Source: Pseudomonas capeferrum (lineage in GTDB: Bacteria > Pseudomonadota > Gammaproteobacteria > Pseudomonadales > Pseudomonadaceae). From it: a DNA stretch of 64,000 nt. Every line of letters starts with the position of its first letter. Position 1 is the first letter of the stretch. Location: NCBI RefSeq assembly GCF_013523055.1, contig NZ_JAAMQM010000029.1, positions 1 to 64,000 on the forward strand, given 5' to 3'. The notes beneath the pieces are model-generated. The model ran no database searches, was not told the origin of the DNA, and saw only the letters and a program-made list of their open reading frames with translations. A program made the position numbers and the translations under genes. Below, piece by piece: positions 24,789 through 33,939 of the stretch.

Positions 24789-26634
24789 GTCGGCCACCGA
24801 CGAAGGCCGGCAGGCCGACGCGCGCCAACGCCTGCGGCGAGTACGGCTGGTAGGTGCGGCTGGCCTCGTCGCGGATGAACAGCGGATCGGCACAGGCCTG
24901 CGGGCAATAGCCCTGGCGCTGCAGGTCGACCTTGCGCAGCTTGAAGGTACTGGTCAGGTCCGCCGCCGCGCTCACCCGGACGAACACCGGCGCCGCGTAG
25001 CGCGGCAAGCGGGCTTCGGTGAGGGCGTAGAAGGCCTGCGGGTCGAACGCTTGGCCCGCTTGCATCAACACCGCGGCCATGCCCGCCCTGCCCTCATGCT
25101 CGGGCACCTGCACGCCGTAGATGTTGATCAGTTCCAGGGCCGGCAGGTCGCTCAAGGCGTCGGCCACCTCCTGGGTGGAGACGTTCTCGCTCTTCCAGCG
25201 GAAGGTATCGCCGATACGGTCGACGAAGTAGCAGTAGCCGTCGGCGTCCTGGCGCAGCAGATCGCCGGAGCTCCACCAGGCGTCGCCCTCGCGCAGGACA
25301 TTGCGGCGGATCTTGCTTTCGGTGGCCGCGGCACAGGTATAGCCCTCGAAGCGGCCACCGCCGATGTCCGGGTGGTCGATGACCATGCCCATGGCTTCGC
25401 CCACTTCCCCGACCTCGCAGAGTTGGTAGAAACCGTTTTCATCGCGCGGGTGGCAGTCGTTCTCGACATCGAAGCGCACCAGGCGCAGGTTGGTGCGGTT
25501 CCAGTCCGGCACCCGGCCACAGGAGCCGAGGAAGTTGTCGACATTGATCAGGTTGGTATTGGCTTCGGTCGCGCCCCAACCCTCGAAGACCTGGATCGGC
25601 CCGAAACGCTCGACCCAGCGCTGCCAGGATTCGCTCGACAAGCCGGCGCCAAGCATGCAGCGCAGACTGTGCTCGCGCTCTCCCGCAACGGGCGGACGGT
25701 TCAGCAGGTAGCGGCAGATTTCGCCGATGTACTGGAACACGCTGATCCGATGGCGGGCGACATCGTTCCAGAACTCGCGCACGCTGAACTTGCGTCGCAC
25801 CACGATGCTCGCCCCGGCACGCAGCGCGGTCGAGGTCACCGAGGTCGCGGCGGCGCCGTGGTAGAGCGGCAGGCAGCAGTAGAAGACGTCATCGACGGTG
25901 GCGTTGAGCGTCACCTCCATCACATCGCCCGACGACAACCAGCGCATGTGGCTGTAGCGCGCGGCCTTGGGCAGGCCGGTGGTGCCCGAGGTGAAGATCA
26001 GCAAGGTCGTCGCTTGAGCCTCGATAGCGGCACGCATGTGGCGAGGAAAAGTGCTGCATGGCGCGCTGGCCAGGCGCGTGCCGAAATGTCGGTCGAGGCC
26101 CTTGGGCAGTTTGCCCGACCAGGGATTTTGCGCATCGTCGACCAGCCACATCGGCAAGGCCGGCAAGCCTTCGGTGGCGTGCAGGTTGGCCAGGCACTCC
26201 TCACCGACCACCAGCGCCTTGGCGCCTGTCGTGTCCAGGGCATGCAGCAAGGGCTTGCCCGAGACCTGGGTATTGATCAGCGCTACCACCACGCCGAGCT
26301 TGACCAGGCCGAACCAGCAGATGAAGAACGCCGGACGGTTCTCCATCAGGATGGCGCAGACGTCACCGGGCTGCAGGCCCAAGGCATGACAGGCATGGGC
26401 CATCTGGTTGGCCTGGCTGTCGACCTCGGCGTAACTCAGGGTCTGTTCGCCATGGATCAGGAAAGGCCGTTCGCCGTGACGCGCCGATTGTTCCTCCAGG
26501 CGGTCGGCCAGGGTGTAGTGATCGCGAGGCTTGATCCGGGCACTGGCGGCGGCGCGCAGGTCGAGCAAGGCCTGGGTCTGCTCACGGCTTACCGGTGCCT
26601 GGGCCTGAACCGCCATCGATTGCGGCATGTTCAT
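24781..26634 (-). CDS. FATP/very-long-chain-type acyl-CoA synthetase
   Basis: The 617-residue AMP-forming ligase has the P-loop FTSGTTGLPKAARYSH at about 214-229. It also has GWGATEANTNLINVDN, the DRIGDTFRWKSENVST hinge, and a C-terminal LTSTFKLRKVDLQRQGY with the catalytic Lys. The WKSENVST and YGVQVPEHEGRAGMAA stretches place it in the FATP/bile-acid-CoA-ligase branch rather than with short-chain ligases. Eukaryotic relatives activate bile acids and very long chain acids. It may attach CoA to the intact C5 side chain. The ATG at 26634 overlaps the stop of the upstream old yellow enzyme gene by four bases (ATGA). Confidence 0.87.
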   Translation of the reverse strand: MNMPQSMAVQAQAPVSREQTQALLDLRAAASARIKPRDHYTLADRLEEQSARHGERPFLIHGEQTLSYAEVDSQANQMAHACHALGLQPGDVCAILMENRPAFFICWFGLVKLGVVVALINTQVSGKPLLHALDTTGAKALVVGEECLANLHATEGLPALPMWLVDDAQNPWSGKLPKGLDRHFGTRLASAPCSTFPRHMRAAIEAQATTLLIFTSGTTGLPKAARYSHMRWLSSGDVMEVTLNATVDDVFYCCLPLYHGAAATSVTSTALRAGASIVVRRKFSVREFWNDVARHRISVFQYIGEICRYLLNRPPVAGEREHSLRCMLGAGLSSESWQRWVERFGPIQVFEGWGATEANTNLINVDNFLGSCGRVPDWNRTNLRLVRFDVENDCHPRDENGFYQLCEVGEVGEAMGMVIDHPDIGGGRFEGYTCAAATESKIRRNVLREGDAWWSSGDLLRQDADGYCYFVDRIGDTFRWKSENVSTQEVADALSDLPALELINIYGVQVPEHEGRAGMAAVLMQAGQAFDPQAFYALTEARLPRYAAPVFVRVSAAADLTSTFKLRKVDLQRQGYCPQACADPLFIRDEASRTYQPYSPQALARVGLPAFVGGRHG

Positions 26635-27713
26635 GGTGCTATCTCCAAGTTGGCCTGCCAATTGGGGTAATCGCAGTAGCCCTGGGCGCCGGGGGTATAG
26701 AGCGTCTTTCGGTCGAACCCGGCCAGGGGCCGCCCGTGTCGAAGGCGCTCGACCAGGTCGGGATTGGCGATGAAGTGGCGGCCGAACGAGACCGCGGCGC
26801 CCTCGCCCGCCTCCAGCGCCGCGCGGGCCGAGGCACCGTCGAAGCTGTCGTTGAGGATCAGCGACTGGCCGCTGTGCCGTCGCGCCAAGGCAAAGGCGTC
26901 CAGGCTCGGCAGCGGCGAACGCATGATGTGCAGGTAGGCCAGCTCCAGGGGCGCCACGGCAGCGCACAGAGCCGTGGCCGTCGCGGCCGGCTCGCTGTCG
27001 TCGATGTCGTTGAACGGGTTGCCTGGGCACATCCGCAAGCCGACCCGGCCGGCGCCGATGGCCTCGGCCATGGCCTCGATCACCTCCTTGGCGAAACGCA
27101 CCCGGTTCTGCGCGCTGCCGCCGTAGGCATCATTGCGTTGATTGCTGCCCGAGGCCATGAACTGCATGGGCAGGTAGCCGCTGGTGCAGTGCAGCTCGAC
27201 CCCGTCGAACCCGGCCTCGCGAGCGTTCAGGGCCGCCTGGCGATACTCGCCGATCACGCCGGCGATGCCTTCCAAGGTCAACGCCTGGGGCTCGTCGGCA
27301 TCGACCAGGCCCGCAATGTCGGTAAACAGCTGCACGCGAGCGCGGATCGCCGAGGGCGCCACCGTCGAGGCGTCGACCGGTTTGTTGTGATGGCTGGCGG
27401 CCCGGCCTACATGCATCAGTTGCAGAACGATTCGCCCGCCCCGCTGGTGTACGGCGCGAGTGACCTGGCGCCAGGCAGCGATCTGTTCGGCGCTGTAGAT
27501 CGCCGGCGTACGGCAATAACCCAGGCCACTGGCCGAAGGCGCGGTGCCCTCGGCCACGATCAGGCCCGCGCTTGCCCGCTGACGGTAGTACTCGACCATG
27601 TCGCTGCCCGGCACCCCACTGCTGTCGGCGCGGCTGCGGGTCATCGGGGCCATGATGATGCGGTTGGCCAGTTGCAGTTCGCCCAGGCGCACAGGCTCGA
27701 ACAAGATGCTCAT
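26631..27713 (-). CDS. Old yellow enzyme family alkene reductase
   Basis: The 360-residue FMN barrel has ANRIIMAPMTRSRA, LQLMHVGRAASHHN, NDAYGGSAQNRVRF and the C-terminal FGRHFIANPDLVERL. Where most members have the substrate-binding pair in HGANGYL, this one reads HCTSGYL. The His is kept but the usual Asn or second His is Ser. That may change the anchoring of the carbonyl oxygen. It leads the minus-strand operon 27713-19754, with a dyad operator at 27805-27823 and AAACAAGAAGA in its leader. It probably reduces a conjugated enone of a steroid; the actual bond is unknown. Confidence 0.88.
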   Translation of the reverse strand: MSILFEPVRLGELQLANRIIMAPMTRSRADSSGVPGSDMVEYYRQRASAGLIVAEGTAPSASGLGYCRTPAIYSAEQIAAWRQVTRAVHQRGGRIVLQLMHVGRAASHHNKPVDASTVAPSAIRARVQLFTDIAGLVDADEPQALTLEGIAGVIGEYRQAALNAREAGFDGVELHCTSGYLPMQFMASGSNQRNDAYGGSAQNRVRFAKEVIEAMAEAIGAGRVGLRMCPGNPFNDIDDSEPAATATALCAAVAPLELAYLHIMRSPLPSLDAFALARRHSGQSLILNDSFDGASARAALEAGEGAAVSFGRHFIANPDLVERLRHGRPLAGFDRKTLYTPGAQGYCDYPNWQANLEIAP

Positions 27714-27804
27714 TTCAGCTCCTCAACGTCTTCTTGTTTCCGGCTCGCAGGGGCCGCGAAACACCGGATATGAGCTGAATCATTCACCCTGGGCAGGTGC
27801 GAAA

Positions 27805-27823
27805 CATCGTCCGTCGAGACTAG
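27805..27823 (-). promoter_or_regulatory. Putative regulon operator upstream of old yellow enzyme operon
   Basis: Read toward the gene: CTAGTCTCGACGGACGATG, 91 bases before the start at 27713. It shares the divergent promoter region with the site at 27874-27892 for the MFS gene. Confidence 0.65.
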
Positions 27824-27873
27824 GTTCGGCGAGGACGGCAGCCCGCGACAAAAGGCGGCATCGCCTCCGAAAA

Positions 27874-27892
27874 CTGGTCTGAACAGACGATG
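27874..27892 (+). promoter_or_regulatory. Putative regulon operator upstream of MFS transporter
   Basis: CTGGTCTGAACAGACGATG lies 60 bases before the GTG start at 27953. The inner GTCTGAACAGAC is a near-perfect dyad, and the right half GACGATG is exact. Confidence 0.65.
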
Positions 27893-27928
27893 AAATATCG
27901 CTAGGATGCGTCGAGCATCGTGCGCATC

Positions 27929-27944
27929 AAAACAAGAAGCGGAG
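27929..27944 (+). promoter_or_regulatory. A-rich leader next to ribosome binding site of MFS gene
   Basis: AAAACAAGAAGCGGAG runs into the Shine-Dalgarno sequence eight bases before the GTG at 27953. It is a weaker AANAANAA match than those at 3171 and 35567. Confidence 0.4.
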
Positions 27945-27952
27945 CCCCCTAC

Positions 27953-29281
27953 GTGAACGCACCCAACCCCGTTACCTGGCGTACCCACTACGCCCTGCTG
28001 GTGCTGGCCAGCATCTACGTCTTCAACTACATCGACCGCCAGCTGATGGCGATCCTGATCGAGCCTGTGAAACTCGAGTTCGGGATTTCCGACACCGGTA
28101 TCGGCCTGCTCTCGGGGGTGACTTTCGCCGTGTTCTATACGGTGTTCGGGTTCCCGCTGGGGCGGCTGTCCGACCGGATCGGGCGCAAGCCGGTGATCGC
28201 CTTCAGCTGCATGGCCTGGAGCCTGATGACCATGCTTTGCGGCATGGCGGGCAACTTCCTTACCCTGGTGCTGGCGCGGATCGGTGTGGCCGTGGGCGAG
28301 GCTGGTGGGACCGCGCCATCGGTGGCGATGGTCTCGGACCTGTACCCGGCGAACCGCCGTTCCACGGCATTGGCGGTATTGATGCTTGGGTCGAGCCTGG
28401 GCGCGGTCGTCGGCCTGGGGCTGGGGGGCTGGATTGCGCAGCATCATGGCTGGCGTCACGCGTTCCTGCTGATCGGCGCGCCGGGGATCTTTCTAGGGTT
28501 GGTGCTGTTGCTGACCGTGCGTGCGCCGACGCCTGTGCGTGTCATGCAGGCTGTCGCTGGGCAGCCGCAAGGGTGGGTGCAGACGCTGGTCGAGCTCATG
28601 CGCATGCCGTCGTTCCTGTGGCTGGTGCTGACGGGTGGCGCGGCGGCGATCGCCGGTTATGCGATCGGGACCTGGAGCCCGAGTTTCCTGATTCGCTCGC
28701 ATGGGCTGAACATGCAGCAGGCGGGGTTTCTGGTGGGCGTGGTGGGTGGCACGGGGTCGGCCATCGGCACCTTGGTATGCGGGATGTTGACGGACCGACT
28801 GGCCCGGCGGGATGTGGGGTGGCAGATCGGGGTGCCGCTGCTGGGGACCTTGATCAGTATTCCGTTCGCCCTCGCCTACTTCCTCTGGCCGCAGGGGGTG
28901 GCGTTTCATATCGGGGATACGCCGGTGCCGCAGGCGTTCCTGTTCTATAGCGCATTCGGGTTCTTTGGGGTGTGGTGGGCAACGCCTTGCCTGGGGGCCA
29001 TCACTCATCTGTTTCCGGCCAATCGATTGGCGCAGGCCACGGCGATCTTCGTCATGGCGATGACGCTGCTTGGGGTTGGCCTCGGGCCGTTGTTGATAGG
29101 GGTGCTCAGTGATCTGTTGCTGCCGAGTCTGCAAGGTGAGTCGCTGCGGTATGCGTTGGCGGCTTCGGTGATGTTGCTGGTGCTGGCGGCGGTGTTTCTG
29201 GCGCTGGCGTTGCCGCGCTACAGGGCGCAGATGAAAGGAGGCGCTGAACGGGCTGTTTCGGCCAGGCCGGTGGTTGTCTGA
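27953..29281 (+). CDS. MFS transporter, spinster/aromatic-acid type
   Basis: The protein is about 442 residues with twelve predicted membrane helices. It has the MFS loop motif GRLSDRIGRKPVIAF between helices 2 and 3, and FNYIDRQLMAILIEPVKLEF in helix 1. It resembles transporters found in catabolic clusters for hydrophobic acids and is a paralogue of the one at 55767-57101, which starts with a similar IGRQILAVMIEPIKAEF. The GTG at 27953 is preferred to 27920 because GCGGAG sits eight bases upstream. It is transcribed alone, divergently from the old yellow enzyme operon, and probably imports a steroid or a partly degraded intermediate. Confidence 0.87.
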   Translation: MNAPNPVTWRTHYALLVLASIYVFNYIDRQLMAILIEPVKLEFGISDTGIGLLSGVTFAVFYTVFGFPLGRLSDRIGRKPVIAFSCMAWSLMTMLCGMAGNFLTLVLARIGVAVGEAGGTAPSVAMVSDLYPANRRSTALAVLMLGSSLGAVVGLGLGGWIAQHHGWRHAFLLIGAPGIFLGLVLLLTVRAPTPVRVMQAVAGQPQGWVQTLVELMRMPSFLWLVLTGGAAAIAGYAIGTWSPSFLIRSHGLNMQQAGFLVGVVGGTGSAIGTLVCGMLTDRLARRDVGWQIGVPLLGTLISIPFALAYFLWPQGVAFHIGDTPVPQAFLFYSAFGFFGVWWATPCLGAITHLFPANRLAQATAIFVMAMTLLGVGLGPLLIGVLSDLLLPSLQGESLRYALAASVMLLVLAAVFLALALPRYRAQMKGGAERAVSARPVVV

Positions 29282-29291
29282 GCAACGGCTT

Positions 29292-30318
29292 CACAGACGC
29301 TCCGATCGCCCAGCCCCCGGGCCGCGCTATCGAATAGACACAAAGCCCGTAGCGCCCCATATCGCCTGTGGGAGCGGGTTTACCCGCGAAACAGGCACCG
29401 CGGTTTCTGGCACCGGCTTTGCCGGTGTTCGCGGGTAAACCCGCTCCCACAGGTCTCTAAAATCAATGTACGGTTCCACAGACGCTCCGATAGCCCAGCC
29501 TCCGGGCCGCGCTATCGAATAGACACACAGCCCGTAAGCGCCGTACATCGTCTGTGGGAGCGGGTTTACCCGCGAAGCAGGCACCGCGATTTCTGGCACC
29601 GGCTTTGCCGGTGTTCGCGGGTAAACCCGCTCCCACAGGCCTCCAAAATCGATATACGGCTTCACAGACGCTCCGATCGCCCAGCCTCCGGGCCGCGCTA
29701 TCGAATAGACACAGAGCCTGTAGCGCCCCACAACACCTGTGGGAGCGGGTTCACCCGCGAAGCAGGCACCGCGGTTTCTGGCACCGGCTTTGCCGGTGTT
29801 CGCGGGTAAACCCGCTCCCACAGGTCTCTAGAATCGATGTACGGTTCACAGACGCGCCGATAGCCTCCCCGGGCCGCGCTATCGAATAGATACAAAGCCC
29901 GTAAGCGCCGCATATCGCCTGTGGGAGCGGGTTCACCCGCGAAGCAGGCACCGCGGTTTCTGGCACCGGCTTTGCCGGTGTTCGCGGGTAAACCCGCTCC
30001 CACAGGCCCTCTAGAATCGATGTACGGTTTCACAGACGCTCCGATCGCTCCCCGGGCCGCGCTATCGAATAGACACACAGCCCGTAGCGCCCCACAACAC
30101 CTGTGGGAGCGGGTTCACCCGCGAAGCAGGCACCGCGGTTTCTGGCACCGGCTTTGCCGGTGTTCGCGGGTAAACCCGCTCCCACAGGTCTCTAAAATCG
30201 ATATACGGTTTCACAGACGCTCCAATCGCCCAGCCCCCGGGCCGCGCTATCGAATAGACACAGAGCCTGTAGCGCCGCACAACACCTGTGGGAGCGGGTT
30301 CACCCGCGAAGCAGGCAC
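29292..30318. repeat. Six tandem ~185-bp repeats with inverted REP pairs
   Basis: CACAGACGCTCCGAT or close variants occurs at 29292, 29477, 29663, 29847, 30031 and 30212, so the period is 181-186 bases. Each full unit has a REP core (TGTGGGAGCGGGTTTACCCG) and, about 70 bases on, its inverse, with GCACCGGCTTTGCCGGTG between them. The sixth unit is cut off after the first REP at about 30318. No coding is supported from 29282 to 30604. The array starts right after the MFS stop. Confidence 0.9.
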
Positions 30319-30604
30319 CCTCCTGGGCCAGAGCGTCTGACCTGCGCTCTCACGATCGCCCAGCAAGCCGTCCTCCTTCATTCCAGGCCCGCCGGCCAGG
30401 TTTTGACCCTTGCCACCCTGCATGAAAATCGAAACGCCCGCAGTCTGGTCGAGATCGCTCTGAGCCGGGTGCAGGCTCGGCACTGATTGCGTTACCAGGA
30501 CTGGCGCCGATCCCTGAAGCAAGAAGATTCGTCATGAACGGACTCAGGGGCCAGATCTGGACGCCAGTCAGCCATGAGCAGCTTGAACGTATGGAGGGTG
30601 CTTC

Positions 30605-30898
30605 ATGAACGATGAGTGCAAGAACAATCGTGTTACCAAGCTGCAGTCCATCGGCGCCGGTGCCTTCGGCGGAGGAGTCGACGGGAGTATCGGTCATCGC
30701 CTTTTTCGAGCGGTAACCGGGCATGATCTGGACTTCGTGCCGGAACAGTCGTCATTGATGATGGGCTGCGTGTACAAGCTGACGCGTGAGGCGAGCCTGC
30801 AGCCAGATGACACCCGGGTCCTGGCAGCGGATTACCTGAGTGGAATGGCCAAGGCATTGGTCGAAGATATTGCATTGGCGCGAACACTGGAGGCTTAG
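30605..30898 (+). CDS. Small hypothetical protein
   Basis: The 97-residue frame begins with ATG after a good GGAGGG ribosome binding site, which is the main reason to accept it. The protein has a Gly-rich segment (IGAGAFGGGVDGSIG), two Cys residues and no clear signal peptide or membrane helix. I do not recognise the family. It stands alone between the 185-bp repeat array and a convergent SDR gene. The 280 bases upstream show nothing definite. It could be a real orphan gene or a chance frame. Confidence 0.45.
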   Translation: MNDECKNNRVTKLQSIGAGAFGGGVDGSIGHRLFRAVTGHDLDFVPEQSSLMMGCVYKLTREASLQPDDTRVLAADYLSGMAKALVEDIALARTLEA

Positions 30899-31000
30899 GC
30901 TACGTGCTTGACCGTACCCTCGGCTAAGAATCAAGCCTGAGCGCAAGGGGCGTCGTGCGTGAGTGAAGGTCGTCACTGCAGGACGTGCCTGGACCGATCA

Positions 31001-31789
31001 TCAAGCCAACTTAGGCGCCCAATGAACACCATTGATATGCGCACCCCCATCGACGAACAAGGTATTGCCGGTGACATACCGACTGGCGTCGCTGGCAAGA
31101 AACAGTGCCACGGGAGCAATGTCGGTAAGCGGATCACCTATTCGACCCATGGGGTTGGCGTTAGCCATCGCTAGCGCATTTTCAGGGTGGCTGCGCGCGA
31201 AACGTTGATAGGCATCGCTGGCAGCTCCAGGGCAGATGACATTGCAGCACACCTGATATTCGGCCCACTCGCGCGCAGCTGTTCGGGTCAGGGTCCGCAG
31301 CGCTTCCTTGCCCGCGTTGTAGTCGGCGCTGTACAAGTGCGCATTCACGCCGTTGAGTGAGCACAGGTTGATGACGCGCCCTGCTCCAATACGCCGAAAT
31401 TCCGGCAGCGAGGCCTGCATGGCCCAGAACGCCGCCATGACTGCCATGTCGAAGGCACCGCGCATTTTCTCGTCGGTCTGTTCCTCCAGGCGCGCCAGGC
31501 CCGATCCACGCCATGCATTGTTGACCAGAATATCCAGGCGCCCGAATCGGCTCACAGCCTGGGCCACCATTGCGTGTACCTGCGCTTTGTCCGTCACATC
31601 CACTTGCATGAAGCTGATCCGCTCCTGAAGGTCGGTGGGCAGGCCGTCGAGAAAGCCATCGCCCGCTGAAACGTCGATATCGGCCATCAGCACCGACGCA
31701 CCGGCATGCAGATAAGCTTGCGTTATTCCATGACCGATTCCCGCGGCACCGCCCGTCACGATGGCGACCCGGCCTTCAAGCATTCCCAT
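31001..31789 (-). CDS. Short-chain dehydrogenase/reductase
   Basis: The 262-residue SDR has TGGAAGIG, NNAWRGSG, Ser in LCSLNGV, and the Tyr/Lys pair in YNAGKEAL. Its C-terminal region reads VTGNTLFVDGGAHINGVHW. The ATG at 31789 has GGAG six bases upstream; longer readings to 31882 lack support. It lies downstream of, and on the same strand as, an HSL-type esterase with a gap of about 130 bases. It has neither the dyad operator nor an A-rich leader, so it may be outside the steroid regulon. Substrate unknown. Confidence 0.83.
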   Translation of the reverse strand: MGMLEGRVAIVTGGAAGIGHGITQAYLHAGASVLMADIDVSAGDGFLDGLPTDLQERISFMQVDVTDKAQVHAMVAQAVSRFGRLDILVNNAWRGSGLARLEEQTDEKMRGAFDMAVMAAFWAMQASLPEFRRIGAGRVINLCSLNGVNAHLYSADYNAGKEALRTLTRTAAREWAEYQVCCNVICPGAASDAYQRFARSHPENALAMANANPMGRIGDPLTDIAPVALFLASDASRYVTGNTLFVDGGAHINGVHWAPKLA

Positions 31790-31918
31790 ATCGGCTCCAT
31801 TGATGTTACCGCTGCAACGGCTAGCGTGGACGAATGTATGGGCAAAACCATGAGGGATTGAAACAGTCTCGACATCGTCCATTCGAACCAGAGAAAGGCG
31901 GCCAAACTCTCTTGAGCG

Positions 31919-32836
31919 TCAAATCACGAGCAGATCCCTTACCCATGCATGGGTACGCGCAAGCACCCGATCCGCCATCGCTACTGGAAAATGAAGGAAA
32001 CCATGCGGGGCTCCCGGAAGCAGGTGTACTTCGACTGTCGCCTCCTTTGCCCAGCGTGCGGCAAGGCCGAGCGTGTCATCCCGCAGCGGGTCCAGTTCGC
32101 CGGCGAACATCAGTGCGGGAGGGAAATCCGTGAAGTCTCCATACAAGGGTGATACAGGCGCAAGTTGTCGCTGTCGGTCAGTAAGTCCAGGGGTAAGCGT
32201 GCGGAAAGCCTCGACCATGCCTGGCCCGTCCAGTACGAGGGTGTCGGGTCCGGCCGAGCGGACACTTGCCGTTCCGCTCAAGTCATAGACGCCATAATGG
32301 AGTACCGCGCCCCTCACGCGCCGCAGCAGATCCGGCCATGCCTTGAGGCCCAGCAAGGTAGCAGCCGCGAGATGCGCGCCCGCCGACTCGCCCACGACGA
32401 TGACCGGCAGGTTGGCCCATTCTGGATCGTCACTGCCCAGCAGCCAGCGAGCGGCGGTCAGGCAATCCTGCATCAGGCCTTCGAGCGGCGTGGACACCGC
32501 AAGCCGATAGTCGACGGAAACGACCGTCACCTCACACGCCTTGACGAACCCAAGATTCAGCGGGTCATTCATCTGGGCATTCCCGATCACCCAACCGCCA
32601 CCATGAAAGTCGAGCACGATCCCCTTCGCCTTGCCGACCGGCCTCAGGATCCTCACCGGAACCTGTGCATCCAGAGGTCCCACGATCCTTCGCTCGGCCT
32701 GGATTCCCTGCCTAGCCAGCTTGCCCGCAGCGCCGATCTGGCCAATACGCAGAAGCCCCTGGATAGCCAGCGGGGCAAGACGATTCCTGATCCTGAAGCG
32801 TGGCATCCAGGCGAGCTTCCTGTTGAACCGTTGCAT
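31919..32836 (-). CDS. Alpha/beta hydrolase, hormone-sensitive-lipase family
   Basis: The protein is about 305 residues, with the HSL-family oxyanion motif HGGGW at 78-82, nucleophile Ser151 in GESAG, Asp in GELDPLRDD and His in GAPHGF. All triad residues are visible, so it should be an active carboxylesterase. I use the ATG at 32836; a TTG at 32881 would add 15 residues. Ester-linked steroids or short acyl esters are possible substrates, but no operator-like dyad precedes it. It is followed on the same strand by the SDR at 31001-31789. Confidence 0.83.
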   Translation of the reverse strand: MQRFNRKLAWMPRFRIRNRLAPLAIQGLLRIGQIGAAGKLARQGIQAERRIVGPLDAQVPVRILRPVGKAKGIVLDFHGGGWVIGNAQMNDPLNLGFVKACEVTVVSVDYRLAVSTPLEGLMQDCLTAARWLLGSDDPEWANLPVIVVGESAGAHLAAATLLGLKAWPDLLRRVRGAVLHYGVYDLSGTASVRSAGPDTLVLDGPGMVEAFRTLTPGLTDRQRQLAPVSPLYGDFTDFPPALMFAGELDPLRDDTLGLAARWAKEATVEVHLLPGAPHGFLHFPVAMADRVLARTHAWVRDLLVI

Positions 32837-32982
32837 CTGTACGATTTCGTGCTCGGAACACTCAAGCGCTTTGCCGTTCAATTGCCAGCTACCTTATCGT
32901 TGCCTTGTCGCTGGATGTGGATACTTTGTTCAGGCTCCAGTTCAGAAGCATGGAACAGATCGTCGATGAACCCGTGCGACAA

Positions 32983-33252
32983 TCAATCCACACACGGCAA
33001 GGGCATCGCATTGGCTTTCAGGCAATCGCGCTCCTGTCTATCCAGGGAGCTGACGGTCTGTCGATAGGCAGCATCGGCCGCGTCCTTGAGCAGTTGCCAA
33101 TCCTCCAGACTCAGCAAACCCCGCAACACCAACTCATCGGCGCGGGCCATCAGCGTCTTGTAATAGTCCTCAAGGTGGTCGAGGCGATAGGCATCGTCTT
33201 CGTATAACAGCCGCCAGGCTGTCAGCGCGGTCTTGCGATTGTCATCGTTCAT
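32983..33252 (-). CDS. Small hypothetical protein
   Basis: The 89-residue frame starts with ATG after GAGGAAAT, a good ribosome binding site. The protein looks all-helical and charged, with YRLDHLEDYYKTLMARADELV and then SLEDWQLLKDAADAAYRQ. It has no signal peptide, metal motif or membrane helix. I do not recognise the family. It may be an intact small regulator-like protein or a fragment. Confidence 0.55.
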   Translation of the reverse strand: MNDDNRKTALTAWRLLYEDDAYRLDHLEDYYKTLMARADELVLRGLLSLEDWQLLKDAADAAYRQTVSSLDRQERDCLKANAMPLPCVD

Positions 33253-33401
33253 TGGATTTCCTCGAATCTTCAGGTGATGAATTGAAGCCGACGCCTGACA
33301 TGAGGCCTTGTTATTAGAAGCAGGCAGCCCTGGGCGGTTGTAAACATCATCCCAAAGAACGACGAGCGGCGAACGCCATACAGCCGCTTGTCCATCGTTC
33401 G

Positions 33402-33695
33402 GAATTCTGCTCGCAAGGACACCTGGACGTCTTCTACTTCAGCCAGAACTTCTTTCTGGAGCAGGATCAACTGATTCGCGAGGCGGGACGCATCAGCCAT
33501 TTGCCGTGCGCCCTCATCCAGGATGGACATGACGTGATCACCACACCCGACTCCGCTTCCCGCTTGCATGAAGCCTGGCCAAGGTCGCTACTCAAGTTGA
33601 TCCCCGATGCCGGGCATGCGCCGACCGAACCGGGAACCGTGCACGCGCTGATCAAATCGACGGAGCAATTCAAGTGCACGGGCAGATTCGCGTAG
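33402..33695 (+). pseudogene. C-terminal remnant of proline iminopeptidase
   Basis: Reading the plus strand in the frame of 33402 gives FYFSQNFFLEQDQLIREAGR, then CALIQDGHDVITTPDSASRL and LIPDAGHAPTEPGTVHALI, up to a stop at 33695. This matches the last ~95 residues of proline iminopeptidase, including the terminal catalytic Asp (GHD) and His (AGH) region. The N-terminal two thirds, with the GGSWG nucleophile, is missing upstream. It is a 5'-truncated relic. A minus-strand frame across the same bases (33270-33569) is better explained as its shadow. Confidence 0.7.
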
Positions 33696-33939
33696 GCGAG
33701 CGAGAGCAGCTGGCGCACTTCCCTATACCTCGCCATTTGTCTCGAACCGGAAGCCAATGAGCCAGCCGTTCATCCCAAAGGACTCGTCGGTTGATGGGAC
33801 GACCTGATCTTCAGTGCGCAGCTCGGGACGCCGCTCCGAGGAATGGGCCGCCTCTTGTGGTCCATTTCTCGAACGTTCTTGATGAGTGCAGCACTGACCG
33901 GTCCGACCGCCAACGTAGAGACTAGCGCCCGACAGCCGA

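Noticed and set aside
24781-27030. 749-residue version of the FATP-like ligase
   Set aside because: The added leader is an out-of-frame reading of the old yellow enzyme gene. The ATG at 26634 has a ribosome binding site and an ATGA overlap.
30350-30724. Minus-strand frame downstream of the 185-bp repeats
   Set aside because: It overlaps the better supported plus-strand small gene, has low-complexity composition and no ribosome binding site that I can see.
33270-33569. Minus-strand 99-residue frame with possible membrane end
   Set aside because: It overlaps the proline iminopeptidase relic read on the other strand and has no ribosome binding site or recognisable motif.
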